This document shows positions 1-9,646 of a DNA stretch of 64,000 bases, piece by piece. Below the pieces are notes generated by a model that saw only the letters and a program-made list of their open reading frames with translations, had not been told where the DNA came from and made no database searches. The translations under genes were made by a program, and so were the position numbers. This DNA is from Anderseniella sp. Alg231-50. Its GTDB lineage: Bacteria > Pseudomonadota > Alphaproteobacteria > Rhizobiales > Aestuariivirgaceae. The stretch's first letter is position 1. Each line of letters begins with the position of its first letter. The stretch spans positions 744,001 to 808,000 of the forward strand of contig NZ_LT703003.1 of the NCBI RefSeq assembly GCF_900149695.1. Direction: 5' to 3'.

Positions 1-381
1 AAATGAAGGATCGTAGGTCAGGACAATCACGGGGCCGCGCGTCACACGGCGCATCTCCTTGAGGCCCTGTTCCTTGTCGGTCCAGTGATGAACCGTCAGG
101 ATCGCCGTGGATGCATCAAAGGAATTGTCGTCGAACGGCAGGCTTTCGGCGTACCCCTGGATGACAGGCGCTGCCGATGGCCCGCGCTGCCGGATCATTT
201 CAGCGGAAGGCTCAACGGCGGTAACCGATCTGCCGGCCGGTTCGTACGACCCGGTTCCGGCCCCGACATTCAAAACCGTTTCGGCTGGCCCCAAGGCATT
301 TGAGATCACCGCCTCAATCCGGGCCTCGGGTTTCCTGAGATCAGAATAATTAACACCGATCGTATCGTAAGACGTGCGCAT
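1..381 (-). CDS. class I SAM-dependent methyltransferase, C-terminus cut by window edge
   Basis: An open frame starts at the ATG at 381 and runs leftwards off the window, giving the first 127 residues. It begins MRTSYDTIGVNY and contains a glycine-rich SAM-binding motif I (VLNVGAGTGSYEP, about residues 37-49), an acidic residue after the second strand (VEPSAEM) and a post-motif segment LPFDDNSFDAS. This is the usual order of a Methyltransf_11-type Rossmann methyltransferase. The substrate cannot be told from this part. The start is the only good ATG and fits the family's short N-terminus. About 160 bases without a gene separate it from the next gene to the right on the same strand. Confidence 0.85.
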   Translation of the reverse strand, partial: MRTSYDTIGVNYSDLRKPEARIEAVISNALGPAETVLNVGAGTGSYEPAGRSVTAVEPSAEMIRQRGPSAAPVIQGYAESLPFDDNSFDASTAILTVHHWTDKEQGLKEMRRVTRGPVIVLTYDPSF

Positions 382-542
382 GGTGCTCCGTAGCATAGTG
401 CGACGGGTTTGTCAGAAAAGCTCCGCTTTGTGAGGCGTGACTCCTATTGGTCCATGACGCAGCGAAAAGCCGGCCCCGGCCAAGGACGAATATTGAAACT
501 CAAACGACCTCTCCGGTCAGCCGATTCGATGACGGGTTTCCT

Positions 543-1307
543 TTAAAACTTTCCGTTGTTGTTCTTCCACTCACTTCGCGGCGCAATTCTTTCAGTCGTG
601 TCCCAGTGCTCAACAACTTTGCCGTTCGAAACGCGGAAGAGATCATAGAATGACGAATGCTCCCCGTAGAAATATCCCTCACTGACGGAAAGAACGAAAT
701 TCCCTTCAGCCAATACGCGATGGATACGCTGATAGTCGATTATTCTGTGACCGTTGTGTGTTGCGCCAAGCGCACCGCGGAGCAATGCAAGACCATCTCC
801 CATCCGGGGATTGTGTTCAGCATAGGTCTCTGCGCCGACATAGGTTTCGACACTGTCGAGATCGCCTCGCAACAGCACGTTTTCGATATATGATCGAACG
901 AGCTCCCGATTGAGTTCCGTCAGTTCATGGTCTTCAACCCCGGTTGGTCCATCCACCATGCCGCGTCCGGATTGGTTGAGATCTGCTCTATGTTGGATAT
1001 TGTCCCAGTGCTCAACCGCCTGACCGTCTTCAAACCTGAACACTTCAAAGCCGATGTTTCTGCGCGCGAAATCGTACTCGGTATGCGCAAAAACGAAATC
1101 ACCATCTTCAAATACCCGCACGATGTTCACGCGGGGCGAGGTCTTGGAGAGCCGCTCGAACAACGCCGCAAGTCCTTCGCTGCCCTCATGGGTTTGGGGA
1201 TTGTGTTGGACATATCTTGCTTCGTTGACCACCGCGACTGGTCCCGGGTCACCTGTCTCGATGCTTTTCAGCAAGGCACAAATCTGGTCTTTCTTCGCTA
1301 CAGACAT
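543..1307 (-). CDS. tandem SnoaL-like (NTF2-fold) protein
   Basis: A 254-residue soluble protein made of two copies of an NTF2/SnoaL-like fold, roughly residues 1-120 and 130-254. Each copy ends in the same signature (QAVEHWDNIQ at the end of the first, KVVEHWDTTE at the end of the second), and the NPQTHEG and NPRMGDG segments also correspond. SnoaL-like domains serve as small-molecule isomerases, hydrolases or orphan binding proteins; the substrate here is unknown. There is no signal peptide, so it is probably cytoplasmic. The ATG at 1307 gives a natural N-terminus (MSVAKKDQ). It appears to be a single gene, with no obvious operon partner. Confidence 0.8.
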   Translation of the reverse strand: MSVAKKDQICALLKSIETGDPGPVAVVNEARYVQHNPQTHEGSEGLAALFERLSKTSPRVNIVRVFEDGDFVFAHTEYDFARRNIGFEVFRFEDGQAVEHWDNIQHRADLNQSGRGMVDGPTGVEDHELTELNRELVRSYIENVLLRGDLDSVETYVGAETYAEHNPRMGDGLALLRGALGATHNGHRIIDYQRIHRVLAEGNFVLSVSEGYFYGEHSSFYDLFRVSNGKVVEHWDTTERIAPRSEWKNNNGKF

Positions 1308-1566
1308 GTCAGTCCCAACAGTCGTTCCGCTGATTATTCAGAGTGGACATTAACAGAAAGAAACTGGCATGCCGAAGGAGCATCCGCACATTGCCGACTT
1401 CATCCGTTTCATATGTTCGCAAGCGCCTGTCAGCATGCTAACCATCACTGCCATCGGAAGCTCTGCAGCCACCAAAACGCCTTTCAAACTTACTGTGCAA
1501 TTACTGAGCAACACGGTTATTTATGGTACTATCCTTTTGTTGTAACCTGACCGGCCGCACGAGACC

Positions 1567-2037
1567 ATGAAACTGTCCGAAGCCATTTCCAGGATTCCAG
1601 GCCCGGCCCTGTGGCTCGGCGTAGCCGGTCTGCTGCCGTTCTGGCTGCCGTTTCTGCTGCTGGGCAGCGAGGCCGAACAAGGCACTGCGTCGCGCGCCCT
1701 GCTGATCCAGATGGGATATGGCGCGGTCATCCTGTCATTTCTCGGCGGCATCCGCTGGGGCGCCGCCCTCAAACTGCCGCCCGGTCCGTTGCAGGCCACC
1801 CTTTTTGTGCTGTCCGTCCTGCCGTCGCTGGCAGGCTTTGTGGCCCTGCTGCTGCCTGCAACCGTCGGCCTCATCCTGCTGATCGGCGGCTTCCTGCTGC
1901 AAGGTGTGTGGGATGTGCAGTCATCGCAACGCGGCGAGCTGCCACCGTGGTATGCAACCTTGCGGGCCATGCTGACCACAGGCGCTGTTCTGGCCCTGGT
2001 TGCGGCAATTGTCGTGCGCGCCGTATCTACGTCCTAA
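1567..2037 (+). CDS. DUF3429 family integral membrane protein
   Basis: 156 residues, strongly hydrophobic, with about five predicted membrane spans. The segment GYGAVILSFLGGIRWG, with a conserved Gly-Gly-x-Arg-Trp-Gly after a membrane span, is typical of DUF3429 proteins. Their function is not established. The ATG at 1567 is followed by a short amphipathic N-terminus (MKLSEAISRIPG) and the first hydrophobic span. Its stop codon overlaps the stop of the convergent phosphoesterase gene by four bases, so there is no room for a separate terminator between the two. Confidence 0.8.
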   Translation: MKLSEAISRIPGPALWLGVAGLLPFWLPFLLLGSEAEQGTASRALLIQMGYGAVILSFLGGIRWGAALKLPPGPLQATLFVLSVLPSLAGFVALLLPATVGLILLIGGFLLQGVWDVQSSQRGELPPWYATLRAMLTTGAVLALVAAIVVRAVSTS

Positions 2038-2699
2038 AGCACCGCGCGTCCCGGCAACGCATGCAAGGCGCTCTTGCCGACCATGATCACCCGGAAAGCG
2101 TCGCCTGCAAGCAACGGGCGAAACGCTTCATGGCGCACGTCCAGACCACCTGTATAGGCCCCGAACGCCGGCAGGATGATGCGCGCCGGTGAAACGACAA
2201 AACACTTGGTCCGCAGCCTGCGCCCGCGCCGCCTGATGGCAGCCACCGGGTGCAGGTGACCGGCGATCTCGTTGACCGCGCCGGCGCCGGGTTCATGGCG
2301 GAGGGTAACATCACCCAAAGCAATCTCCACTGACCGGGCACCCGGCAAATGCTCCGGCAGGCACGGGTCATGATTTCCGGACAGCCAGATGAAGTCGGCA
2401 TGCGTTGCCAGCCTGTCCAGCAGAGTGCGATCGGCCGGCGCCAAGCGATCCGGGCCTTGCGCATCATGAAAGCTGTCGCCCAGCAGCATGACCCTGGCCG
2501 GTGCCCATTTGGCAATCGCTGCCTGCAGGGCGAGTAAGCCGGCACGGCTATCGTATGGCGGCAATAACTGGCCAAGGTGTGCGCGCGATGAACCTTTTTC
2601 CAGATGCAGGTCGGCGATCAGCAATGTGTCGTAGGCCGGCACATAAAGCGCGCCCGACAGGCACGGGACAAATTCGATATCGCCAAGTCGCACAGCCAT
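2034..2699 (-). CDS. pdeM: ligase-associated DNA damage response endonuclease PdeM (metallophosphoesterase)
   Basis: 221 residues with calcineurin-like phosphoesterase motifs in order: LIADLHLEKGSS (D-x-H), LLGDSFHD (GD-x-x-H/D), WLSGNHDP (GNHD) and a late GHLHP (GH-x-H). These build a two-metal centre. In many bacteria this family is encoded beside an Lhr-type helicase, an MBL-fold exonuclease and an ATP-dependent ligase, and it acts in DNA repair. I place the start at the ATG at 2699 (MAVRLGDIEF), four bases after the helicase stop, because the frame extends upstream only into the helicase gene without homologous character. It is expected to be co-translated with the helicase. Confidence 0.88.
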   Translation of the reverse strand: MAVRLGDIEFVPCLSGALYVPAYDTLLIADLHLEKGSSRAHLGQLLPPYDSRAGLLALQAAIAKWAPARVMLLGDSFHDAQGPDRLAPADRTLLDRLATHADFIWLSGNHDPCLPEHLPGARSVEIALGDVTLRHEPGAGAVNEIAGHLHPVAAIRRRGRRLRTKCFVVSPARIILPAFGAYTGGLDVRHEAFRPLLAGDAFRVIMVGKSALHALPGRAVL

Positions 2700-2703
2700 G
2701 GCG

Positions 2704-5232
2704 TCAGACGAGCCGCATGGCTTCGTCAACAAGGTCGTCGGCAGCTTCGGCAAGCAGAGCGTCATGGGCTTCGCCATAAACCGGTTCGCGTCCGATCTCA
2801 AGCATCACCGGCACCGCCAGAGGAGATACCTGTTCCAGTGCCTTGTGGACAATGTTTCCCTTGATGCGCGCCAGCATCATTGCCAGCCGTTTTGCATCGA
2901 TCAGGCCGGACGCCGCGTCATCCCATGCCGCCTTCAACAGCCAGTGATCGGGCTGATGGGTGCGCAGCACGTCGTAGATCAAACCGGCAGACACGGTCAT
3001 CTGCCGACCCGACTTTTCCTGGCCCGGCCAGCGCCGCTCGATCAGTCCGGCGATGATGGCGCAGGTGCGGAAGGTGCGCTTCATCAGCATGGATTCCGCC
3101 AGCCAGGCATCGAGGTCGTCACCCAGCATGTCCTGGTCGAACAACTGGGACAGAGACAACCTGCCGGTCTCGATGGCAAGAGATACATCGCGGACACACC
3201 ACACCGACAGGGCATAGTCATTGCACACAAAGCCCAAAGGCTGCATGCCGGCACGCTCAAGCCTTCTGGTAAGCAGCATGCCCAATGTCTGGTGGGCCAG
3301 CCTGCCGTCGAACGGGTAGCACACCAGATAATGCTTGTTGGCTTTCGGGAATGTCTCGGCCAGCATCTGGTGGGGTTGCGGCAGGACCGATTTCCATTGC
3401 TGCACCTTCAGCCAGTCACGCACCTGTTCGGGCAGGTATCGCCAAGTGGAAGGGTCTGCCAGCATGGCACGCACCCGGCCCGCCAGGTAGGTCGACAAGG
3501 GAAACTTGCCGCCCTGATAAGACGGGATCATCGGCTCGGTTGCATCAGCCCGGCTGACCAGTGCATTGAGTTCCTCGACCGCTTCCAGTCGCAATATCTG
3601 TCCGGCAAACAGGAAGGTGTCGCCGATGCGCAACTGCTCGATGAACCATTCTTCCACTTCGCCCAGCACCTTGCCGCCCCACTTGTTCAGGGGCTTGCCG
3701 GCGGACGAGCGCCGTTTGCCGGCAAGCTTGACCTTCAACATCTCGGCTTCGACGATTGTACCGGCATTCATGCGGTAGGATTGCGCAAGCCGCGGATGGG
3801 TAAGCCGCATGCGCCCGTCAGGCATCTGTTTCAGCCTGGCAAAACGTTCATAGGTTTTCAGCGCATAGCCCCCGGTCGACACGAAATCCACGGCCTGATC
3901 GAAATCTTCACGGGCCAGGTTCCGGTACGGCCATGCGGACGTTACTTCGGCATAAAGCTGATCCGGCACAAATGGCGCTGCCACCGCAGACCCCATAATA
4001 TGCTGGGCCAGCACGTCGCGTTTCAGTTCGGCGGGGCCTTCACCGTCCTGGGCACCTTCAAACGCCGCAACCCGTGCCGCCTCGCATTCCAGAACCTCAA
4101 ACCGGTTTGACGGCACCAGCAGGGCACGCGAGGGCTCCTCATAGCGGTGGTTGGCGCGCCCGATACGCTGCAGGATCCGGCTTGACCCCTTGGGCGCACC
4201 CACATTGATGACGAGGTCCACATCACCCCAGTCGATGCCGAGGTCGAGTGTGGATGTGCACACCACGGCCCGAAGCGAGCCTGCCGCCATGGCGGCTTCC
4301 ACCTTGCGGCGCTGCGAAACATCCAGCGAGCCATGATGCAGGGCTATCGGCAAGGCGTCTTCGTTCAGAGTCCACAATTCATGGAAAATGCGCTCGGCCT
4401 GTGACCTGGTATTGGTGAACACCAGTGCCATGCCGGCAGACTTGACCGCCTCATAAATATCGGGAAGCGCATAGGCACTGCTGTGGCCCGACCATGGCAT
4501 CCGTACTTCATCATCACAGCGCATGATGGCGATATCCGGTTCCGCGCCGCCCGGTGCCTTTACAAACTTGGCCATATGCTCGACGCCGGGCTCATCCTGC
4601 GCCATCAGCCAGGCGCGCAAGGTGTCAGGACTTGCCACGGTGGCAGACAAGCCAACGCGCCTCAGGGCAGGTGCAAAGCGATGCAGCCGTGCCAGCGCCA
4701 ATGCCAGCAGGCAGCCGCGCTTGGTCGGTGCCATGGAATGAAGCTCGTCCAGAATGACCACCCGCAGATTGGCGAAGTAGTGTTCAGCACCTTCCTGAGT
4801 GATCAGCAGGGACACCTGTTCCGGCGTGGTGATGAGAATATCCGGCGGATTGGTCTTCTGGCGCTGGCGCTTGTGGGCAGGCGTGTCACCGGTGCGCGCT
4901 TCAATGCGGATGTCGAGGCCCATTTCCCGGATCGGCGCTTCCAGGTTGCGCGTGATGTCGACGGCCAGGGCCTTGAGCGGCGACACATAAAGCGTATGCA
5001 GCCCGTTGCCGGCGGCACCCTGCGCCAGCTCGATCAGCGACGGCAGGAATCCGGCCAGCGTCTTGCCGCCGCCGGTAGGAGCGATCAGCAGCGCGGAATG
5101 ACCGGCAGAAACGGTGCCCAGCATGTCCAGCTGATGGCCGCGGGGTTGCCAGCCACGAGCGGCAAACCAGTCAGCGAAGACTTCGGGCAGCCCGGTTTGC
5201 GCAGATGGCTTATGTGAGACGCTGGTGTCCAT
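2704..5232 (-). CDS. ligase-associated Lhr-type DEXH-box DNA helicase
   Basis: 842 residues, a superfamily 2 helicase of the Lhr-Core type. Visible motifs: Walker A APTGGGKT (51-58), motif II as DELH in VVILDELHSM, motif III as SATV in GLSATVASP, and motif VI region QRIGRANHR. The C-terminal half matches the winged-helix/Lhr-specific region in length. This family is thought to translocate 3'-to-5' on single-stranded DNA and is encoded with PdeM, an exonuclease and a ligase in DNA-damage clusters. The ATG at 5232 lies 71 bases from the start of the divergent MATE gene, so the two share a promoter region. Confidence 0.9.
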   Translation of the reverse strand: MDTSVSHKPSAQTGLPEVFADWFAARGWQPRGHQLDMLGTVSAGHSALLIAPTGGGKTLAGFLPSLIELAQGAAGNGLHTLYVSPLKALAVDITRNLEAPIREMGLDIRIEARTGDTPAHKRQRQKTNPPDILITTPEQVSLLITQEGAEHYFANLRVVILDELHSMAPTKRGCLLALALARLHRFAPALRRVGLSATVASPDTLRAWLMAQDEPGVEHMAKFVKAPGGAEPDIAIMRCDDEVRMPWSGHSSAYALPDIYEAVKSAGMALVFTNTRSQAERIFHELWTLNEDALPIALHHGSLDVSQRRKVEAAMAAGSLRAVVCTSTLDLGIDWGDVDLVINVGAPKGSSRILQRIGRANHRYEEPSRALLVPSNRFEVLECEAARVAAFEGAQDGEGPAELKRDVLAQHIMGSAVAAPFVPDQLYAEVTSAWPYRNLAREDFDQAVDFVSTGGYALKTYERFARLKQMPDGRMRLTHPRLAQSYRMNAGTIVEAEMLKVKLAGKRRSSAGKPLNKWGGKVLGEVEEWFIEQLRIGDTFLFAGQILRLEAVEELNALVSRADATEPMIPSYQGGKFPLSTYLAGRVRAMLADPSTWRYLPEQVRDWLKVQQWKSVLPQPHQMLAETFPKANKHYLVCYPFDGRLAHQTLGMLLTRRLERAGMQPLGFVCNDYALSVWCVRDVSLAIETGRLSLSQLFDQDMLGDDLDAWLAESMLMKRTFRTCAIIAGLIERRWPGQEKSGRQMTVSAGLIYDVLRTHQPDHWLLKAAWDDAASGLIDAKRLAMMLARIKGNIVHKALEQVSPLAVPVMLEIGREPVYGEAHDALLAEAADDLVDEAMRLV

Positions 5233-5303
5233 GTGTCAGTAGTATACGAGGTTTGATCCGCAATGCAGTTGACAATCACGCGGCCACAAATGCCAATGCG
5301 CTC

Positions 5304-6614
5304 ATGACACCGGTCACACATAAATCAGTTGTCACCATGGCGGTGCCGATCATGCTGGCCAACGTATCGCAACCCTTGCTGGGCGTGGTGGATACGGCTG
5401 TTATCGGGCAATTGCCGGAGCCGCATTACATCGGCGCAATTGCCATTGGCGCGCTGATTTTCTCGCTGGTTTACTGGGGCTTCGGCTTCCTGCGCATGGG
5501 TACATCCGGCATTGCCGCCCAGGCTTATGGTTCAGGTGACGGCAAGGAGCTTGCCGCCGTCCTGTACCGGGCCCTGCTGCTCGCGGCAGGTATTGGTATT
5601 GTCCTGCTGGTTCTCGCGCCGCTGATTTCAAAGCTGTCATTCTGGCTGATTGCGGCATCTCCTGACATTGAACGCGAGGCGAAAATCTACTTCGACATAC
5701 GCATCTGGTCGGCGCCGTTTTCGCTGGCCAACTATGCCATTCTCGGCTGGCTCATCGGCATCGGGCAGATGCGCTGGGCGTTTGTCGTGCAGGTCTACCT
5801 CAACGTGGCCAACATGCTGCTCGATGCGCTGTTCGTGCTGCATCTGGACATGGCCACTGCGGGGATTGGCTACGGTACCCTGATCGCGGAGGTTTCTTCA
5901 GCGTTTGTCGGCCTTGGCGTGGTGTGGATGTTCCTGCGTCGTGACGGCGAGCGGCCATCACTGGCCAGGATACTGGACCGCGACCGGGTGCGGCGCATGG
6001 TGCTGGTCAACGGTGACATCATGGTGCGCACCTTGTGCCTGACATTCGGGTTTTCGTGGTTTGCATCACAGGGTGCGAAAATCAGTGATGTGGCGGTATC
6101 GGCAAACGCTATCCTGATGCAGCTGTTCTTCATGGGCAGCTATATGATTGATGGCTTTGCCACGGTCAGCGAAGCCCTGGTCGGCCAGTCGGTGGGCGCC
6201 AGATCGCGCCAGCGATACAACACGGCGGTCCGGATTTCATCACAATGGGCCATGGTTACCGGTATTGTCCTGTCCCTTGCCATATTGCTCGCAGGCCCCT
6301 GGTCGATTGATGTCATGTCGGTCAACCCGGACATTCGCTCCTATGCCCGTACATACCTGTGGTGGGCCGCGCTGACCCCGATACTGGGCGCAGCGTGTTT
6401 CCAGCTTGACGGCATCTTCATCGGCGCGACGCGTACCCGTGACATGCGCAACATGATGATCATATCGCTGGTCGTCTACCTGGCAGCCGGATACGGCCTG
6501 ATGCCGGTGTTCGGCAATCATGGACTGTGGTTTGCGCTGTCGTTGTTCTTCATCGTGCGCGGGTTCACATTGTATGCCCGGATGCCGGCGCTGGCGCGCG
6601 ATGCATTTGCCTGA
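5304..6614 (+). CDS. MATE family efflux transporter (DinF-like)
   Basis: 436 residues with about twelve membrane spans and the MATE N-terminal signature (VTMAVPIMLANVSQPLLGVVDTAVIGQL). A second half-repeat begins near VRRMVLVNGDIMVRT, as expected for the internally duplicated MATE fold. MATE proteins export cationic drugs or metabolites using Na+ or H+ gradients; the substrate is not deducible. I chose the ATG at 5304 (MTPVTHKSVV) because the frame upstream overlaps the divergent helicase gene and is not hydrophobic. It lies inside the ligase-associated repair cluster, an arrangement that suggests co-expression with exonuclease and ligase 30 bases downstream. Confidence 0.88.
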   Translation: MTPVTHKSVVTMAVPIMLANVSQPLLGVVDTAVIGQLPEPHYIGAIAIGALIFSLVYWGFGFLRMGTSGIAAQAYGSGDGKELAAVLYRALLLAAGIGIVLLVLAPLISKLSFWLIAASPDIEREAKIYFDIRIWSAPFSLANYAILGWLIGIGQMRWAFVVQVYLNVANMLLDALFVLHLDMATAGIGYGTLIAEVSSAFVGLGVVWMFLRRDGERPSLARILDRDRVRRMVLVNGDIMVRTLCLTFGFSWFASQGAKISDVAVSANAILMQLFFMGSYMIDGFATVSEALVGQSVGARSRQRYNTAVRISSQWAMVTGIVLSLAILLAGPWSIDVMSVNPDIRSYARTYLWWAALTPILGAACFQLDGIFIGATRTRDMRNMMIISLVVYLAAGYGLMPVFGNHGLWFALSLFFIVRGFTLYARMPALARDAFA

Positions 6615-6646
6615 ACCAGTAACCTCGTTGTAGCGTTTTGAGTGTC

Positions 6647-7657
6647 ATGACCCTGGACCCCGCCACATGGCTGTACCCGACCCCAAAGGGCCTTTTTTGC
6701 GAGCCGGGAGACTTTTACATCGATCCGGCGCGCCCGGTCGAGCGGGCCGTAATCACCCACGGCCATGCCGATCATGCCCGGCCCGGCAACACGTCGGTGA
6801 TGGCGACGCGGCAGACGCTGGACATCATGCAGGTAAGGTATGGCGAACGGGCCGGTGAGAACCTGCAGGCGGTCGATTACGGCGAGACCATTTCCATCAA
6901 CGGTGTTGGCGTCGGCATGGCGCCTGCCGGGCACATACTGGGAGCCGCCCAGATCATTCTGGACTGGCAAGGCTATCGCGCAGTTGTATCAGGCGATTAC
7001 AAACGCGCCGCCGATCCCACGTGTACCGGGTTCGAAGTGGTCAAGTGCGATCTGTTCATCACCGAGGCCACTTTCGGCCTGCCGGTCTTCGTGCATGAAA
7101 ATGCCGGCACCGAAGCCGCCCGCCTGGTCGCATCGCTTGCCGCATCTCATCACCGTACACATCTGCTCGGCGTCTACGGCCTGGGCAAATGCCAGCGCAT
7201 GATTTCGCTTGTGCGCGCAGCAGGTTATGACAATCCGATCTACCTGCACGGCGCCCTGCAGGGGTTATGCGATTACTATGCGTCGCAAGGCGTTGAACTT
7301 GGCGAGTTGCGGCCTGTCGCGGACGAACTGCCGGAAGCCTTGCAGGGCCAGCTGGTGCTGTGCCCGCCGTCAGCCATCGCCGATCGCTGGTCGCGGCGCA
7401 TGAGCGATCCGCTGACGGCGTTTGCCTCAGGCTGGATGCGGGTCAGGGCGCGGGCCCGCCAGCGCGGCGCGGAATTTCCCATCATCGTGTCCGATCATGC
7501 CGACTGGCCGGAGCTGCTGCAGACCATAACGGATGTCCAGGCGAGCGAAATCTGGGTAACCCACGGCCGGGAAGATGCCCTGCTGCACCAGATATCCAGC
7601 ATGGGCCTGAAGGGCAGAGCGCTGGCCCTGGTCGGTTTTGAAGACGAGGGAGATTGA
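6647..7657 (+). CDS. ligase-associated DNA exonuclease (metallo-beta-lactamase fold)
   Basis: 336 residues. The motif THGHADHARPG is the HxHxDH zinc-binding signature of the metallo-beta-lactamase/beta-CASP nuclease group; further ligands are likely in MAPAGHILGAAQ and in the final SDHADW and VTHGRED segments. The family is annotated as a putative exonuclease associated with ATP-dependent DNA ligase. The ATG at 6647 is preferred; a TTG nine bases earlier is also in frame. The stop codon lies four bases before the ligase GTG start, so the two genes are probably translationally coupled. Confidence 0.88.
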   Translation: MTLDPATWLYPTPKGLFCEPGDFYIDPARPVERAVITHGHADHARPGNTSVMATRQTLDIMQVRYGERAGENLQAVDYGETISINGVGVGMAPAGHILGAAQIILDWQGYRAVVSGDYKRAADPTCTGFEVVKCDLFITEATFGLPVFVHENAGTEAARLVASLAASHHRTHLLGVYGLGKCQRMISLVRAAGYDNPIYLHGALQGLCDYYASQGVELGELRPVADELPEALQGQLVLCPPSAIADRWSRRMSDPLTAFASGWMRVRARARQRGAEFPIIVSDHADWPELLQTITDVQASEIWVTHGREDALLHQISSMGLKGRALALVGFEDEGD

Positions 7658-7661
7658 CCCC

Positions 7662-9248
7662 GTGCACGCTTTCGCCGAACTGATGAACCGTCTCGCCTTC
7701 ACCGGTTCACGCAATGCCAAGCTTGACCTGATGCAGGCCTATTTCCGCACAACGCCCGATCCGGACCGCGGCATTGCGCTGGCCGCCCTGACTGACGGGC
7801 TGAACCTGCGCCTGCCGTTCCGGCGCCTGGTGGCGGAACTGCTGGAGCCGCATGTCGACCCCGTGCTCTACAAACTGTCGCGTGATTATGTGGGCGATAC
7901 CGCCGAGACGGTCTCACTCCTGTGGCCGGTCAACAACAGTGATGCGCCGGTACCGTCACTGAGCGAAATTCATGAGACCCTGCAGTCGCTCAAACGGGCA
8001 GACGCCGTGCCGGTATTGTCAGCCTGGCTGGACGCCCTCGACCCCAATGGCCGCTGGGCCCTGCTCAAGCTGGTCACCGGCGGGCTTCGCATCGGTGTGT
8101 CGGCGCGCCTGGCCAAGACGGCCATTGCGCAGGCGTTCGACCATGACGTGGCAGAAGTCGAAGAGATCTGGCACAGCATCGAGCTGCCCTATGAAAACCT
8201 GTTTGCCTGGCTTGAAGGAAGCGCAGACCGGCCGGACCCCGGCGATACGCCGGTGTTCAGGCCGGTCATGCTGGCCCACCCGCTGGAAGACGGTGACCTT
8301 GAAAAACTGGCGCCTTCGGAATGGGTCACCGAATGGAAATGGGACGGCATAAGGGTGCAACTGTCGGGAAACGGCAGGGACCTGCGGCTGTACTCGCGCA
8401 CCGGTGACGACATATCGAAGGCATTTCCCGATATCGCTGATGCGTTCCTGGGGTTTTGCGGTGTGGCAGACGGCGAACTGCTGGTCATGCGGGACGGCAA
8501 CATCGCGCCGTTCAATGACCTCCAGCAACGGCTCAACCGCAAGACGGTCAGTGCCGCGATGGTGAAGAATTACCCGGCGCACATCCGGTTCTACGATCTT
8601 TTATTTTCTGGTTCAGAAGACATTCGCACGCTCGATTTCACGGCACGGCGCAAGCATCTTGAAGACCTGCTGGCAGCAAACCCGTTTTCCCGCGCGTCGT
8701 TGAGCGAAGTCATCGAATTCAAGACATTTGATGACCTGACAGTACTGCGTGACGGCGCACGCGATGCAAACATTGAAGGCCTGATGCTGAAGCGCATCGC
8801 GTCTGCCTACCTGGCCGGCCGGCCGAGGGGGCACTGGTTCAAGTGGAAGCGCGATGCCCTTACCGCCGATTGTGTCATGATGTATGCCCAGCGCGGGTCC
8901 GGCAAACGGTCATCGTTCTACTCCGACTATACCTTTGGCGCCTGGCGCACAGGAGAAGATGGCGAGCAGGAACTGGTGCCGGTCGGCAAGGCCTATTCCG
9001 GTTTCACCGACGCGGAACTGAAAAAGCTGGACAAGTTTGTCCGCGACAACACGACCGACAGGTTCGGGCCGGTGCGCGCGGTCGAACCTGAACTGGTGTT
9101 CGAGGTGGCATTTGATGCCGTGCAGCCGTCAACCCGGCACAAGTCGGGCATTGCCATGCGGTTTCCGCGCATCCACCGCATCCGCTGGGACAAGCCTGCC
9201 GGCGAGGCCGATCATCTGGATGCACTCCTGAAACTGATTGCCCGTTAG
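7662..9248 (+). CDS. ATP-dependent DNA ligase (cisplatin damage response type)
   Basis: 528 residues. The nucleotidyl-transfer motif I is EWKWDGIRVQL with the adenylated lysine at residue 226. Motif III (ELLVMRDG region), motif IV (EGLMLKR) and motif V (HWFKWKRD) follow, then an OB-fold C-terminus. The N-terminal region VHAFAELMNRLAFTGSRNAK matches the start of this ligase family. I therefore use the GTG at 7662, which has a GAGGGAGA ribosome-binding site just upstream, instead of an ATG 24 bases earlier inside the exonuclease gene. It seals nicks using ATP, separately from the NAD-dependent replicative ligase, and works with the helicase, exonuclease and PdeM encoded nearby. Confidence 0.92.
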   Translation: MHAFAELMNRLAFTGSRNAKLDLMQAYFRTTPDPDRGIALAALTDGLNLRLPFRRLVAELLEPHVDPVLYKLSRDYVGDTAETVSLLWPVNNSDAPVPSLSEIHETLQSLKRADAVPVLSAWLDALDPNGRWALLKLVTGGLRIGVSARLAKTAIAQAFDHDVAEVEEIWHSIELPYENLFAWLEGSADRPDPGDTPVFRPVMLAHPLEDGDLEKLAPSEWVTEWKWDGIRVQLSGNGRDLRLYSRTGDDISKAFPDIADAFLGFCGVADGELLVMRDGNIAPFNDLQQRLNRKTVSAAMVKNYPAHIRFYDLLFSGSEDIRTLDFTARRKHLEDLLAANPFSRASLSEVIEFKTFDDLTVLRDGARDANIEGLMLKRIASAYLAGRPRGHWFKWKRDALTADCVMMYAQRGSGKRSSFYSDYTFGAWRTGEDGEQELVPVGKAYSGFTDAELKKLDKFVRDNTTDRFGPVRAVEPELVFEVAFDAVQPSTRHKSGIAMRFPRIHRIRWDKPAGEADHLDALLKLIAR

Positions 9249-9646
9249 CATTGCGACACGCTCAGGACCGCAAAGAAGTTCAATCGTTCCAGAGGTAAGA
9301 ACCGACCGCCTGCATCTTTTTCTGCCTGGCGCCATCTGTCTGATTTCAAGAGATTTTACGCACCTTCCTGGTTGTAAATCCGTACACGTTCAGTTTGTTT
9401 CAAGCCATGCTCATTATGGCTGGTTCATTCAACACCGCCGAAGGTTTTCCTGATCGGATGACAACCTGAAATAAACCGCGGTTGGGCTCCCTGAACCAGG
9501 GCGTGCAGCTGCCTTGTTTGAATTGGGGCACAAAAAGGGCTGGCCATGTCCGGTTTTTTTTGCCAACCTTTGCGAGGTGGGAGACGCAGACAGACGCATC
9601 GGCAACAAGAAGTGCGTTAAGATTTGCGTGAGGGAGTACATAGAAC
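9249..9646. other. 398-bp intergenic region, presumed promoter of the ABC operon
   Basis: No coding region is supported here: the open frames on both strands lack family features. It is noticeably richer in A+T than the flanking genes and contains a run of eight T at about 9554-9561. A purine-rich ribosome-binding site (GAGGGAG) lies about ten bases before the permease ATG at 9647. I see no substrate-binding protein gene, which usually precedes such permeases. Confidence 0.5.

Noticed and set aside
927-1550. 207-codon plus-strand frame opposite the SnoaL-like gene
   Set aside because: The minus-strand tandem SnoaL protein shows internal repeat conservation, whereas this frame has no recognisable features and no ribosome-binding site.
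2698-4110. 470-codon plus-strand frame opposite the Lhr-type helicase
   Set aside because: Antisense shadow; the helicase motifs on the minus strand explain the region fully.
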